From: Fragum whitleyi
Lineage: Eukaryota > Mollusca > Bivalvia > Cardiida > Cardiidae
Assembly (NCBI GenBank): GCA_948146395.1
Contig: OX411544.1
Location: 56,969,642 to 57,033,641 of the forward strand
Direction: 5' to 3'
DNA length: 64,000 bases
The notes below the pieces were generated by a model. That model was not told where the DNA came from, did not search any database, and saw nothing but the letters and a program-made list of their open reading frames with translations. How positions within the stretch are numbered: the first letter of the stretch is position 1; each line of letters begins with the position of its first letter. This document shows positions 63,997-64,000 of the stretch, one piece after another. Made by a program: the position numbers and the translations under genes.

Positions 63997-64000
63997 CTTC

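Larger units (their letters stand above)
54933..62204. mobile_element. Family J element broken by two later insertions
   Basis: Three pieces in order (54933-55217, 61103-61234, 62128-62204) add up to about 494 bp and match the reverse complement of the intact copy at 20946-21416, including both terminal inverted repeats (TCATTTGGAACAACACTCGG and GGCCGAGTGATG). The first gap holds the 5.9-kb block at 55218-61102 and the second a family D element. It starts 39 bp after the SYMPK exon 31 donor. Confidence 0.78.

Overview
This is eukaryotic nuclear DNA: AT-rich, with short GT-AG exons separated by long repeat-filled introns and no long open reading frame. The repeats are those typical of molluscs: tRNA-derived SINEs whose 3' ends read 'TGTTGAAAGCGGCGTAAAACCC' style, and elements opening 'AGCTCACCTGAGCAC' and rich in CGTC/CCGT. 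A bivalve, probably a heterodont, is the best guess; the species cannot be fixed from sequence alone.

Two protein-coding genes lie head to head. On the minus strand (2772-5072) are the first two coding exons of PUS10, a tRNA pseudouridine synthase; the rest of that gene lies beyond the left edge. On the plus strand, starting 570 bp away, is almost the whole of symplekin (SYMPK), the scaffold of the pre-mRNA 3'-end cleavage and polyadenylation machinery. I traced 32 coding exons from 5643 to 63973/63996 by hand. Every junction keeps reading phase and the product (about 1,180 residues) follows the animal family from end to end. Both genes share the promoter interval 5073-5642.

Almost everything else is mobile DNA. 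Several non-autonomous families share one architecture. The 5' end is an A placed directly after a T-run, followed by a short hairpin of the tip sequence. Then come a CCGT/CGTC microsatellite, tandem monomers of roughly 150-175 bp, a subterminal inverted copy of the 5' tip, a small hairpin, and a 3' end reading CTTG (once CTAG) directly before T. They insert into T-runs without clear target duplication, which can be shown here because several interrupt one another at sites whose uninterrupted version also exists in the window. This resembles Helentron/Helitron2-type non-autonomous elements, but that assignment is inference.

Layout: 1-2771 PUS10 intron with two such elements; 2772-5072 PUS10 exons; 5643-26393 SYMPK exons 1-17 with SINEs, foldback MITEs, a tandem array at 11967-13177, a triplicated exon at 18613-19061 and a 76-bp minisatellite; 26394-30687 intron 17 with two large elements, the second ending 9 bp before exon 18; 30688-43855 exons 18-28 with another element ending 20 bp before exon 23 and a 3.3-kb inverted-repeat element in intron 25; 44175-44362 exon 29; 44390-50248 a five-deep nest of elements; 51252-54893 exons 30-31; 54933-62204 a second nest including a near-perfect 608-bp direct repeat; 63850 onward exon 32.

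The points most worth a second look are the nested T-run elements with swapped ends and cores, their placement on splice signals, and the repeated local copying of SYMPK exons (exon 10 clearly, exon 16 probably, exon 4 possibly).
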